From assembly GCA_902705825.1 (NCBI GenBank), contig CACSIL010000034.1, forward strand, positions 263,446 to 327,445: DNA of 64,000 bases. Direction: 5' to 3'. The position numbers and the translations under genes are program-made. Positions within the stretch are counted from its first letter, which is position 1; each line of letters starts with the position of its first letter. Shown in pieces: positions 9,392-17,540 of the stretch. The notes below the pieces were generated by a model, which did no database searches, was not told the DNA's origin, and worked only from the letters and a program-made list of their open reading frames with translations. This stretch comes from Halioglobus japonicus (GTDB lineage: Bacteria > Pseudomonadota > Gammaproteobacteria > Pseudomonadales > Halieaceae).

Positions 9392-9770
9392 GAACGGCGA
9401 GGGCCTGCTCAGCCAGCGCACTGTGAACGTAGATATGGTCATGATAATAACCCGCTACCACGTTTGCGGATAACCCGTGCTGCGCCAGCTTGCTTGAGAA
9501 TGCCGCTGTCAGCCCAACCGCATCAAGGCTTGAATGAACGCCCAGGCTGATTCGCTTGAAGGTGTTGTCATAGGCAACACGGTGTTCATCTGCTTTGTGC
9601 TGAGGAATTATCAGCGTAAGCCCCTCGCTCTCCTGAATTGCGGCTACCGGGCTCAACTCCCGGTGATCACCATACTGCGCATGCTGGAATGAGCAAAACA
9701 CATACGTTGTTTGAGACAATTCCGGCGACATCCGTGTGAGCAGTGTTGCCAGATCCCGTTCAGCCGTCAT
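9363..9770 (-). CDS. ACT-domain protein (COG3602/DUF2241-like)
   Basis: This small cytoplasmic protein of 135 residues appears to have two ACT-like halves. The first carries the TYVFCSFQ...LSPVAAIQESEGLTLIIP segment typical of the COG3602 family. The second (ISLGVHSSLDAVGLTAAFSS through VVAGYYHDHIYV) is a classic ACT beta-alpha-beta pattern. Family members are thought to bind small ligands such as amino acids, but no specific role is established. It lies six bases after the DUF167 gene on the same strand, so the two form an operon. Its stop lies inside the 3' end of the D-2-hydroxyglutarate dehydrogenase gene. Confidence 0.8.
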   Translation of the reverse strand: MTAERDLATLLTRMSPELSQTTYVFCSFQHAQYGDHRELSPVAAIQESEGLTLIIPQHKADEHRVAYDNTFKRISLGVHSSLDAVGLTAAFSSKLAQHGLSANVVAGYYHDHIYVHSALAEQALAVLNQISSRGS

Positions 9771-9776
9771 AACCGC

Positions 9777-10073
9777 TCACTGCGCATTGTTGGCACCGAA
9801 AACGTCCTCAATACCCTTCATAGTAATGCCTTGAATTGCCACAACTTTATTTTGTGAGGTGCTGCCCGAAGCAATGGAAAGAGCGCTTTTTTGCAGTTGG
9901 AGTTCCCTGGCGAGTAACTTGATTACGGCGATATTGGCCTTGCCCCGTTCCGGGGGAGCCGAAACACGCACCTTGAGCATATCTCCCAGCCATCCGGCCA
10001 CGTTAGACCTGGACGCACCGGGAATGACTCTGACTTTCAACATAACTGAGCTGTTCATGGCGTGGGCGGCCAC
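9777..10073 (-). CDS. DUF167/YggU family protein
   Basis: This small 98-residue protein belongs to the DUF167 (YggU) family, whose members have a compact alpha/beta fold and no firm function. The diagnostic core is visible: LKVRVIPGASRSNVAG near the start, then VRVSAPPERGKANIAVIKLLA in the middle and SGSTSQNKVVAI towards the end. The first possible start is GTG at 10073; ATG at 10058, giving 93 residues, is an equally good choice. It is followed six bases later by the ACT-domain gene, and rpiA lies 21 bp upstream on the same strand, so all three may be one transcript. Confidence 0.85.
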   Translation of the reverse strand: MAAHAMNSSVMLKVRVIPGASRSNVAGWLGDMLKVRVSAPPERGKANIAVIKLLARELQLQKSALSIASGSTSQNKVVAIQGITMKGIEDVFGANNAQ

Positions 10074-10094
10074 TCGACCGGTATTGCCAACAGA

Positions 10095-10769
10095 CTACTC
10101 GGCACGCAGCGTTTTCACGCCTTCTGCTGTGCCCAGTAGCAGCACATCGGCGGGCTTCAGCGCAAACAGGCCATTGCTTACAACGCCGGTAATGTTATTG
10201 ATTTTCGCCTCCATCGCCAGCGGCTGGGGGATAGAGAAGTTGAATACATCGAGAATGACATTACCGTTGTCTGTGACCACGCCCTCGCGGTAGATGGGGT
10301 CGCCGCCGAGCTTAACCAGCTCACGGGCGACGTAACTGCGCGCCATCGGAATCACCTCTACAGGCAGTGGGAACTGCCCCAGTGTGTGCACGAGCTTGCT
10401 CTCATCGGCGATACAGATAAACTCCTGCGCCACCGCGGTCACAATCTTTTCTCGTGTCAGTGCCGCACCACCACCCTTTATCAGCTGTAGTGAGCGATTA
10501 CTTTCGTCGGCTCCGTCAATGTAGAAATCGACGCGATCGACGGTATTGAGTTCATACACGGGGATGCCGTGGCTTTTGAGTCGCTGCGTCGAAGCCTCGG
10601 AGCTGGCCACAGTGGCGTTTATCTGACCCTTGATCCGGCCCAGAGCGTCGATAAAAAGGTTGACGGTGGAACCGGTGCCGATGCCCAGGACGGTGTCATT
10701 TTCCAGCCGCGGCTGGATATACGCCAGTGCAGCCTCGGCTACAGCCTGTTTGAGTTCGTCCTGCGTCAT
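10095..10769 (-). CDS. rpiA: Ribose-5-phosphate isomerase A
   Basis: This 224-residue enzyme interconverts ribose-5-phosphate and ribulose-5-phosphate in the non-oxidative pentose-phosphate pathway. Landmarks include the phosphate-binding [15 protein letters not shown], the active-site [10 protein letters not shown] with catalytic acids, and [14 protein letters not shown] with the conserved lysine. Its length equals that of E. coli RpiA (219) within a few residues. It is divergent from ilvA, as in Pseudomonas. A TATACT -10-like hexamer on the minus strand lies at 10806-10811. Confidence 0.97.
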   Translation of the reverse strand: MTQDELKQAVAEAALAYIQPRLENDTVLGIGTGSTVNLFIDALGRIKGQINATVASSEASTQRLKSHGIPVYELNTVDRVDFYIDGADESNRSLQLIKGGGAALTREKIVTAVAQEFICIADESKLVHTLGQFPLPVEVIPMARSYVARELVKLGGDPIYREGVVTDNGNVILDVFNFSIPQPLAMEAKINNITGVVSNGLFALKPADVLLLGTAEGVKTLRAE

Positions 10770-10805
10770 GGTGGGGACTCCGTGTGTCAGGTATCAATGA
10801 ACGAT

Positions 10806-10873
10806 AGTATAAGGGAGCCTGCGACTGCGATCACCCTAAACCACTTGATCGCTGTTACTCTGTGGGCTGCAAT
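10806..10873. promoter_or_regulatory. Divergent promoter region for rpiA and ilvA
   Basis: On the minus strand TATACT (10811-10806) is a good -10 for rpiA, although no strong -35 is seen. On the plus strand TTGATC (10845-10850) and TGCAAT (10868-10873), with a 17-bp spacer, form a plausible sigma-70 promoter for ilvA. These are sequence matches only. Confidence 0.4.
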
Positions 10874-10932
10874 CCACTGCGCGCTCCATTAAGATGTGCG
10901 AGCTATTTCACACCCGAGGAAGCGAAAGCCCT

Positions 10933-12468
10933 ATGCCGCAGTCCTACATAAAACGGATTCTCGACGCGCGCGTCTACGACGTGGCGCGCGAGACACCTAT
11001 TCAGGAAGCCAGCCTGATGTCCCGCCGGTTGGATAACCGTGTCTGGCTGAAGCGAGAGGATCTGCAACCGGTATTCTCGTTCAAGTTGCGCGGTGCCTAC
11101 TGCAAGATGAGCCGGCTGAGTGAGGAGCAGCGCAAACGCGGTGTGATCGCCGCGTCCGCCGGTAACCACGCCCAGGGTGTGGCGATGGCGGCGCAAAAAC
11201 TGGATGTGAAGGCCACGATTGTGATGCCACGCACGACACCGGCGATAAAAGTGGATGCTGTTCGCCGGCTCGGCGCGCGGGTGGTGCTGCACGGCGATTC
11301 CTACGATGAAGCCTCTTTGCACGCGCAGGAGCTGTTGCAAGCCAAGGGTCTCACCTATGTGCACCCGTTTGATGACCCCGATGTGATCGCCGGGCAGGGC
11401 ACTGTGGGTATGGAGATCGTGCGGCAGCACCAACGGCCACTGGACGCGTTGTTCGTGCCGGTAGGTGGGGGTGGCTTGATCGCGGGTGTGTCAGCCTATG
11501 TGAACTATGTGTGGCCCGAGACCCGCATCATCGGTGTCGAACCCGAGGATGCAGCCTGCCTGCAGCTGGCTTTGTCGCGTGGGCGCAGGGATACGCTTGC
11601 AGAAGTCGGCTTGTTCGCCGATGGGTGTGCGGTGGCGCAAATCGGCAAAGAGCCCTTTCGCATCATCCGCAAGACCGTCTCTGAAGTGATTACCGTCACT
11701 ACCGATGAGCTGTGTGCCGCGATCAAGGATATTTTTGAGGATACCCGCAGCATTGCAGAGCCCGCCGGCGCACTGGCGCTGGCAGGCCTGAAAAAGTATG
11801 TGAAAGCCAGCGGCGTGCAGGGGCAGGATCTGCTGGCGATTGTGAGCGGTGCCAATACCAACTTTGATCGTCTGCGCTATATCTCCGAGCGCACGGAAAT
11901 TGGCGAGCATCGCGAGGCCGTTATCAGCGTGACAGTGCCGGAGCGCCCCGGTGCATTTAAGCAGTTTTGCAGCGCATTGGGACGGCGCAATATCACCGAG
12001 TTTAATTACCGCTACGCCGATACAGAATCAGCGCAGGTTTTTGTGGGTCTTTCGGTGGTCCCGGGGGGCGATGACCTTGCAGATCTGCTTGCCGATCTGC
12101 AAGAGCGCGGCTACACCACCGAGGATATGACCGACAACGAGGTCGCTAAATTGCACATCCGCTACATGGTTGGCGGGCACTCCCCGGCTGATCTGCAAGA
12201 GGAACTGGTGTATCGCGTGGAGTTTCCCGAGCGCCCCGGCGCGCTGCTTAAATTCTTGTCTGGCCTGGGTCAGCGCTGGAATATCTCCATGTTTCATTAC
12301 CGCAATCACGGCGCCGCATTCGGACGGATTCTAGTGGGCATTCAGGCACCTGCCAGCGAGCGCAAGGCGTTTGAAAAGGTGCTCGACAGCATTAATTTCC
12401 CCTATTCCGAGGAAACCGATAATCGAGCCTACCAACTGTACCTCGGCGGCCCTTCGAAAAAAGGGTGA
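10933..12468 (+). CDS. ilvA: Threonine ammonia-lyase, biosynthetic
   Basis: This PLP enzyme of 511 residues deaminates threonine to 2-oxobutanoate, the first step of isoleucine synthesis. The PLP lysine is Lys51 in VFSFKLRGAY, followed by SAGNHAQGVA and the glycine-rich PVGGGGLIAG loop. Two regulatory ACT-like domains follow (about 325-410 and 420-505, each with the ERPGA motif), as in feedback-inhibited IlvA (514 residues in E. coli). The ATG at 10933 is preceded by GAGGAAG; an upstream in-frame ATG at 10894 would add 13 unconserved residues. It is divergent from rpiA. Confidence 0.96.
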   Translation: MPQSYIKRILDARVYDVARETPIQEASLMSRRLDNRVWLKREDLQPVFSFKLRGAYCKMSRLSEEQRKRGVIAASAGNHAQGVAMAAQKLDVKATIVMPRTTPAIKVDAVRRLGARVVLHGDSYDEASLHAQELLQAKGLTYVHPFDDPDVIAGQGTVGMEIVRQHQRPLDALFVPVGGGGLIAGVSAYVNYVWPETRIIGVEPEDAACLQLALSRGRRDTLAEVGLFADGCAVAQIGKEPFRIIRKTVSEVITVTTDELCAAIKDIFEDTRSIAEPAGALALAGLKKYVKASGVQGQDLLAIVSGANTNFDRLRYISERTEIGEHREAVISVTVPERPGAFKQFCSALGRRNITEFNYRYADTESAQVFVGLSVVPGGDDLADLLADLQERGYTTEDMTDNEVAKLHIRYMVGGHSPADLQEELVYRVEFPERPGALLKFLSGLGQRWNISMFHYRNHGAAFGRILVGIQAPASERKAFEKVLDSINFPYSEETDNRAYQLYLGGPSKKG

Positions 12469-12626
12469 AAACCAGTCCCCGCGCGGCTTTCAGGGCTTTT
12501 CTTTTGCTTAGGGTTGGGCTACCATCGCCCGAAATCGAAAGCAGCCCAAGCATAAGAACGGTAGCAACTGAAAAGGGTGCCGGCTTCTGAAGCATGTCAC
12601 CTTATTTAACGTAGTGAGAGAAACCA

Positions 12627-12776
12627 GTGAAGCGTAAACCTGATATCGTGCTGATACTCGCAGCGGCCTTTGTTTTGGGCGTATTGTTGACGGTGCTCCT
12701 GCCATTTACCTCAAATCATTCGGTTGCTGACCCAGTCTCCGAACTGCATGCCGGCGTTCCGGTCACACAGTACTAG
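12627..12776 (+). CDS. Small single-pass membrane protein, 49 codons
   Basis: A short frame starts at GTG 12627 and stops at TAG 12774-12776. It reads a basic N-terminus (KRKPDIV), one hydrophobic segment of about 20 residues (LILAAAFVLGVLLTVLLPF) and a short polar tail ending in VPVTQY. A GAGAG stretch lies about ten bases before the start. The charge pattern predicts an inner-membrane protein with its tail outside. Its stop overlaps the convergent ygfA stop by four bases. Similar tiny membrane ORFs occur in related gammaproteobacteria, but I know of no function, and expression is unproven. Confidence 0.55.
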   Translation: MKRKPDIVLILAAAFVLGVLLTVLLPFTSNHSVADPVSELHAGVPVTQY

Positions 12777-13354
12777 CCGCCCTGGCACCGGTACAGGGCG
12801 ATATCTGTAGCAACATAGTCCAGGACAATATCCCAGCTCTCGCACGGTATGCGCTCCACTTGCTGTAGCTCGTGTGCCAGCCCAACCAGTACAGGGTGCC
12901 GGTTGCCGGCCAGGGTCCGGTCGTAATAGCCGCCGCCCATACCGAGTCGGCCACCTTGCTTGTCCCACCCCACGACGGGAAGAAACACAATATCGAGCTC
13001 GGATACCGGGCATCGGGCGGCCCCTTCGGGTGGCTCGGGTATGTTGTAGCGATTGAGGGTTTGCGTGTCGTCAGTGTCCCAGTGCGCAAAAGACAGGCCG
13101 TTGTCGTTGCTCAGGGTGGGCAGAAATAACTGTTTATTCTGGCTTCTGGCCAGCGCTGCCAGCGCCGAGGGGTCGATTTCTCCATCTCTGGCAAGATAGA
13201 GTGCGATTCGGCGAGCGTCAGACCAGGCGGGCAACTCAAGCACTGAATGGGTAACAGCTTTTGTGGCAGCGTCTTGTGCGGCGGGTCCGAGGGACCGTCG
13301 TTTTTGTCGCAGGGTGCTGCGCAGTGCGGCTTTGTTGGAATGGATATCAGACAT
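12773..13354 (-). CDS. ygfA: 5-formyltetrahydrofolate cyclo-ligase
   Basis: This 193-residue enzyme converts 5-formyltetrahydrofolate to 5,10-methenyltetrahydrofolate using ATP. It has the N-terminal basic segment LRQKRRSL, the central DIVFLPVVGWDKQGGRLGMGGGYYDRTL folate/ATP-binding signature and a short C-terminal strand. The ATG at 13354 begins MSDIHSNKAALR; longer in-frame starts would run into the 6S RNA gene. As in E. coli, the gene lies directly behind ssrS, so part of its message may come from read-through of 6S transcripts. Confidence 0.94.
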   Translation of the reverse strand: MSDIHSNKAALRSTLRQKRRSLGPAAQDAATKAVTHSVLELPAWSDARRIALYLARDGEIDPSALAALARSQNKQLFLPTLSNDNGLSFAHWDTDDTQTLNRYNIPEPPEGAARCPVSELDIVFLPVVGWDKQGGRLGMGGGYYDRTLAGNRHPVLVGLAHELQQVERIPCESWDIVLDYVATDIALYRCQGG

Positions 13355-13362
13355 AGTAAAGA

Positions 13363-13543
13363 AGGGGTTCCCGGAGTACCGCTGACAGAACTGCCCTTGA
13401 ACCCGATGGTTCAAGGTGGTGACTCCTGAACTGTATAAGGCTTTCCGGCAAAACCGGACTTGCACACCAACAGAAACGAGAAGCCCCCGGATACAAAATA
13501 TCGGCTCGAGGACTGTAAGTCTGGCGAATACACCAGGGACCCG
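13363..13543 (-). ncRNA. ssrS: 6S RNA
   Basis: A non-coding stretch of about 181 nt between zapA and ygfA, the conserved gammaproteobacterial position of 6S RNA. On the minus strand it contains blocks nearly identical to E. coli 6S: GAGCCGATATTT near the 5' side and ACCTTGAACC-loop-GGTTCAAGGG on the 3' side. Its ends can pair (GGGTCCCTGGTGTA with TACTCCGGGAACCC, with mismatches), giving the long closing stem. The product sequesters the housekeeping RNA polymerase holoenzyme in stationary phase. Exact ends are estimated from the stem and the upstream -10 box. Confidence 0.9.
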
Positions 13544-13548
13544 ACTTC

Positions 13549-13554
13549 AGTATA
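13549..13554 (-). promoter_or_regulatory. -10 box of the 6S RNA promoter
   Basis: TATACT on the minus strand, six to seven bases before the inferred 5' end of 6S RNA, within GGCTATACTG. No consensus -35 hexamer is present at the matching distance. The assignment rests on position relative to the RNA. Confidence 0.55.
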
Positions 13555-13625
13555 GCCCAGATACCTGGTCTATCGCTCGTAGATTGCGACAATCTTGAAG
13601 AATTGCTGTTCTAAACTGTGAAGTG

Positions 13626-13937
13626 TTAGCCGATTTCGAGTTGCCGCAGGTCGTGCAGGGCGTCATCCAGTTTGCGATTCAGGCGTTTGACTGAGTCGCC
13701 GCCGAGTTGTTCGGCATCACCGTGAGCTGAAGCTTGCAGTAACTCGTAACTGATGTTGAGCGCGGCCATTACGGCAATACGTTCCAGCCCGATGACCTTT
13801 CCCGAATCGCGTATGCCACGCATTTGTTTATCGAGGTATTTTGCAGAGACTACCAGTTCGGCCTCCTGCTCTTCCGGGCACGCTACCTGGTATTCCTTAT
13901 CGAGGATCTTCACGGTTACTGTATTGGCGGGGCTCAC
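13626..13937 (-). CDS. zapA: Cell division protein ZapA
   Basis: This 103-residue cytoplasmic protein binds FtsZ and promotes Z-ring bundling. The N-terminal half (VTVKILDKEYQVACPEEQEAEL, then AKYLDKQMRGIR) matches ZapA and is followed by the GLERIAVMAALNISYELL helix and a C-terminal coiled coil. It starts five bases after the ZapB-like gene, making a two-gene operon upstream of 6S RNA and ygfA, as in many gammaproteobacteria. Confidence 0.93.
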   Translation of the reverse strand: MSPANTVTVKILDKEYQVACPEEQEAELVVSAKYLDKQMRGIRDSGKVIGLERIAVMAALNISYELLQASAHGDAEQLGGDSVKRLNRKLDDALHDLRQLEIG

Positions 13938-13942
13938 GTTCG

Positions 13943-14143
13943 TTACTCCATTGTCCGCAATCGATCAATCATGGCTTCGACCTTGGAGCGCGCCAATTCG
14001 TTCTTGTCCAATAAGTCTTTGCGTTCATCGCGCCAGCCAGCCAGTTCTGTCTTGAGACTGCTATTCTCGCGATTCAGCTCCTCGCAAAGCGCAATAAGTG
14101 CGTCGATCTTATTTTCCAAGTCTTTGAGTGGGTTGTCAGCCAT
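13943..14143 (-). CDS. ZapB-like coiled-coil protein (TIGR02449 type)
   Basis: A 66-residue, almost entirely alpha-helical protein (LENKIDALIALCEELNREN...LLDKNELARSKVEAMIDRLRTME) with a heptad pattern over most of its length. It matches the small coiled-coil family regularly found next to zapA in pseudomonads and relatives, and resembles ZapB in size and composition. A role in organising the Z-ring with ZapA is inferred from operon context only. It is divergent from the ygfB-pepP genes. Confidence 0.82.
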   Translation of the reverse strand: MADNPLKDLENKIDALIALCEELNRENSSLKTELAGWRDERKDLLDKNELARSKVEAMIDRLRTME

Positions 14144-14284
14144 GCGGGTATACTGGGGTAGTTATTCTCGAAGCAACACTATAGTAGCGCGTGCCAGCAA
14201 GGTCAACGCGGCAAAATTCATAGATATCAATGGCCTGCCCAGCGTTTTTCAGGTACCTGCGCGGCCGGACAGGGAGCACACAGT

Positions 14285-14890
14285 ATGTATGACGAATTAT
14301 CCACTGAAGTCGGGGTCTTTGGCTTCGATGAATTTTCCGATTACCTGTTGGATCAGGGGGCCGAGTCCTCGCCCTCACAGTTGCATGGATGCCTTAGCGG
14401 CCTGCTCAGTGCCGGCGCTTCACAGGAGCCGGAATATGGTCTGGATGCATTGACCCAGGCGCTGAACCTCGATGTGTACGGGGAACTGGCCAGCCGACTT
14501 ATGCAACTCTACGAGGTGACGGCTGCGTCATTACAGGATGAGGAGTTTTCGTTTCATCCCCTGTTGCCTGACGATGACGAGGAAATTGCGCTGCGAGCGG
14601 AGGCACTGGCCGTTTGGTGTGAGGGGTTCCTGGCGGGTTTTGCCTACCGCCTGGCCGGAGAGGACACTTCCGGGCGATCGCTGTCTGATGAGGTCGGCGA
14701 GGTGCTCAGGGATATTGCGGCAATGGCGCAGGCTGAAGCGGGGCAGGATGAAGCGGATGACGATGCAGAAAACAATTACTGCGAGTTGGTCGAGTATCTG
14801 CGTGTGGCGGTGGTCAATATATTTATGGATAGCAGTGCGGACGTCCCTGCCGGGAGTTTTTCTTCTGAAACAGCGCCGCGCCTGCACTAG
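14285..14890 (+). CDS. ygfB: UPF0149 (YgfB) family protein
   Basis: A 201-residue, acidic, alpha-helical protein of the UPF0149 family. Typical elements are SPSQLHGCLSGLLSAG near residue 38, the acidic DDDEEIALRAEALAVWCEGFLAGFA block and the C-terminal ELVEYLRVAVVNIFMD helix. In Pseudomonas aeruginosa YgfB affects antibiotic resistance by modulating ampDh3 expression; elsewhere its function is unclear. It is the first gene of ygfB-pepP-ubiH-ubiI, a widely conserved order. Confidence 0.92.
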   Translation: MYDELSTEVGVFGFDEFSDYLLDQGAESSPSQLHGCLSGLLSAGASQEPEYGLDALTQALNLDVYGELASRLMQLYEVTAASLQDEEFSFHPLLPDDDEEIALRAEALAVWCEGFLAGFAYRLAGEDTSGRSLSDEVGEVLRDIAAMAQAEAGQDEADDDAENNYCELVEYLRVAVVNIFMDSSADVPAGSFSSETAPRLH

Positions 14891-14975
14891 TGCGCCCGCC
14901 ATGTGATAATCTCACATTCATCGAAGATTTCACCACTGGCTGGGCAGCGGCTGTGCCGACACAGGCTACAACACC

Positions 14976-16289
14976 ATGAGTATTAGCAAGACTGAGTTTG
15001 CGCGCCGTCGAAAAAACCTCATGGCGCTAATGGACCCCAACAGCATCGCCATCATTCCGTCGGCGCGTGAGCAGGTCAGGAGCCGGGACACCGAGTACCC
15101 GTTTCGCCAGGACAGCGACTTCTACTATTTGTCGGGCTTTATTGAGCCGGATGCGGTCCTGATATTACTGCCGGGCCGACGCCACGGGCAGTTCATTATC
15201 TTTTGCCGCGAGCGCGACCCCGGTATGGAACTGTGGCACGGCCACCGGGCGGGGCCGGAGGGCGTTTGTGAGCAGTATGCAGCTGATGATGCCTTTCCCA
15301 TCGGTGACATTGACGACATTCTTCCCGGTCTGCTCGAAGGTCGGGAGAGGGTCTATTATTCCATGGGCCGCAGCACCGAATTCGATCGCCAGATTATGGA
15401 TTGGGTGAACAGCATCCGCGGGAAAGAAGCCTCGGGAGCCTCACCCCCCGGTGAATTTGCCGACCTCAATCACATGCTGCATGAGTTGCGTCTGTACAAG
15501 AGCGCTGCTGAGTTGCGCGTGATGCGCAGAGCCGCTGAGATTACCGCCAGCGCACACTGTCGGGCGATGCAGTATTGCAAGGCGGGGTTGTATGAGTATC
15601 AACTCGAAGCCGAAATTCAGCACGAGTTTGCGCGCTCTGGTGCACGTTTTCCGGCTTATTCCAGCATAGTCGGCGGCGGTCACAACGCCTGTGTCATGCA
15701 CTATATAGACAATAGTGACAAGTTGCGCGACGGCGATCTGGTTCTGATTGATGCCGGTTGTGAGCTGGAGTATTACGCGTCCGATGTTACCCGCACCTTT
15801 CCTGTGAACGGCCGCTTCAGCGCTGAACAGCGGGCGCTGTATGAGCTGGTGTTGCAGGCGCAGTTGGCGGCAATCGCCGAGATCAAGCCTGGTAACCACT
15901 GGAATCAGCCGCATGACGCCAGCGTCAGAGTGTTCACCGAGGGTTTGGTGGAGCTGGGTTTGCTCAGTGGCAGTGTCGCCACCTTGATCAAGCGTGAAGC
16001 CTACCGGGAGTTTTATATGCATCGCGTTGGCCACTGGCTGGGGCTGGATGTTCACGATGTCGGAGATTATCGCGTGGATGACGAGTGGCGCGTGCTGGAG
16101 CGCGGCATGGTGATGACGGTTGAGCCCGGCCTCTATATCTCAGCTGACAACGTCAAAGTGGCGAAAAAGTGGCGCGGCATCGGCATACGGATTGAAGATG
16201 ACGTGGTGGTGACGGACGACGGATGTGATGTGATTTCTTCTGGCGCGCCGAAAACCGTCGAAGAAATAGAAGCGCTGATGGCGAAGTGA
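14976..16289 (+). CDS. pepP: Xaa-Pro aminopeptidase (aminopeptidase P II)
   Basis: This 437-residue metallopeptidase removes an N-terminal residue preceding proline. An N-terminal creatinase-like domain (about 1-170, with FRQDSDFYYLSGF) is followed by the pita-bread catalytic domain. Its dinuclear-metal ligands are visible: Asp in LVLIDAGCELEYYASDVTRTF (two Asp), His in MHRVGHWLGLDVHD, Glu in TVEPGLYI and Glu in GIRIEDDVVVT. Length matches E. coli PepP (441). It is followed without a gap by ubiH. Confidence 0.96.
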   Translation: MSISKTEFARRRKNLMALMDPNSIAIIPSAREQVRSRDTEYPFRQDSDFYYLSGFIEPDAVLILLPGRRHGQFIIFCRERDPGMELWHGHRAGPEGVCEQYAADDAFPIGDIDDILPGLLEGRERVYYSMGRSTEFDRQIMDWVNSIRGKEASGASPPGEFADLNHMLHELRLYKSAAELRVMRRAAEITASAHCRAMQYCKAGLYEYQLEAEIQHEFARSGARFPAYSSIVGGGHNACVMHYIDNSDKLRDGDLVLIDAGCELEYYASDVTRTFPVNGRFSAEQRALYELVLQAQLAAIAEIKPGNHWNQPHDASVRVFTEGLVELGLLSGSVATLIKREAYREFYMHRVGHWLGLDVHDVGDYRVDDEWRVLERGMVMTVEPGLYISADNVKVAKKWRGIGIRIEDDVVVTDDGCDVISSGAPKTVEEIEALMAK

Positions 16290-16292
16290 TTG

Positions 16293-17540
16293 ATGCCTGA
16301 TAACTACGACATTGTGATTGCCGGTGGTGGCATGGTGGGCGTTAGCCTGGCCCTGCAACTGGCGGCAGTGCTGCCGCCAACAACGTCGATACTGTTGGTG
16401 GAAGGCTTTCCGATACCAGCGCCTACCAATGGACAAGCACCGGAATACCACCCCGCATTTGATGCCCGCTCCACGGCGTTGAGCTATAGCTCGCGGCTGA
16501 TCTATGAGCGGATGCAGGTATGGGATGATTTGTGCCAATGGCTGTGCCCGATAGAGAGCATTCATGTCTCCAGCCGCGGCCGTTTCGGCAGTACCCTGCT
16601 GCGCGCCAGTGATCACAATTGGTCGGCGCTGGGTTATGTTGTAGAAAACAGCTGGTTGGGAAATACCTTGATTCAGCAGTTGCACCGCAGCGGCCGCATT
16701 GAGGTGCGCAGTCCGGCCAGAGTCGTGGGCGCCACCCCCACAAGCGCGGGTGTCAGTCTGCAGCTGGAGGGTGAGTCATCAGAAATTGCCACCGGCCTGT
16801 TGCTGGTCGCTGACGGTGCGAATTCAACGTTGCGCGAATTCCTAGGCGTTGGTGTGAGTGAAAAAGCCTATCAGCAACACGCACTGGTGACGAATATTGC
16901 ATTTGCCGAGCCGCACCGGGGCTGCGCCTTCGAACGCTTTACGGATGAGGGGCCGCTGGCTGTGTTGCCGTTGTTGCCCGCCCGTGGTGCAGAGCACCGC
17001 GGCTCTCTTGTCTGGACACTGTCGCCCGAGAGCGCGGCCCATCTGCGCGATTGCCCGGAGGACGAATTCCGGGAAACCCTGCAGCGCCGTTTTGGCTACC
17101 GGCTTGGCAGGCTGTTGCAGGTCGGTGAGCGGCACGAGTATCCCCTGTCGCTGGTGCAATCCAGCGAGCAGGTTCGCCAAGGCGTTGTGGTAATGGGAAA
17201 TGCTGCACACGCGCTGCACCCGGTCGCCGGACAGGGTTTTAATCTGGCATTGCGGGATGTTGCTGAACTGGGCCGCGTTCTCGCGCAGGGCGTTGCCGAG
17301 GGTCTGCCCCCGGGCGATCTGGCGCTGTTACAGCGCTATCAGCGGCGCCAACAGGCTGATCAGCAGAGAACGATAACCTTCAGCGATCAAGTGCCCGCAC
17401 TCTTTATGCACACCGATCCGCTACTGGGAATGGGCCGCGATCTTGCACTGGCTGGCCTGGATATCATGCCCGGCCTGAAGCGTGAGTTTGTGCGTCATGC
17501 TGCCGGTGTCTCAGCGACAGGTGAGCAGGCCAATGGCTGA
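16293..17540 (+). CDS. ubiH: 2-octaprenyl-6-methoxyphenol hydroxylase (UbiH)
   Basis: This FAD-dependent aromatic hydroxylase of ubiquinone synthesis has about 415 residues. It carries the dinucleotide-binding IVIAGGGMVGVSLALQ, a mid-protein LLVADGANSTLRE segment (the DG motif) and VVMGNAAHALHPVAGQGFNLALRDVAEL (GD-like motif), all hallmarks of the UbiH/COQ6 family. Assignment as UbiH rather than UbiI rests on being the first of the tandem pair after pepP, as in E. coli. TTG at 16290 directly after pepP is possible, but the ATG at 16293 is preferred. It overlaps the next gene by eight bases. Confidence 0.92.
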   Translation: MPDNYDIVIAGGGMVGVSLALQLAAVLPPTTSILLVEGFPIPAPTNGQAPEYHPAFDARSTALSYSSRLIYERMQVWDDLCQWLCPIESIHVSSRGRFGSTLLRASDHNWSALGYVVENSWLGNTLIQQLHRSGRIEVRSPARVVGATPTSAGVSLQLEGESSEIATGLLLVADGANSTLREFLGVGVSEKAYQQHALVTNIAFAEPHRGCAFERFTDEGPLAVLPLLPARGAEHRGSLVWTLSPESAAHLRDCPEDEFRETLQRRFGYRLGRLLQVGERHEYPLSLVQSSEQVRQGVVVMGNAAHALHPVAGQGFNLALRDVAELGRVLAQGVAEGLPPGDLALLQRYQRRQQADQQRTITFSDQVPALFMHTDPLLGMGRDLALAGLDIMPGLKREFVRHAAGVSATGEQANG

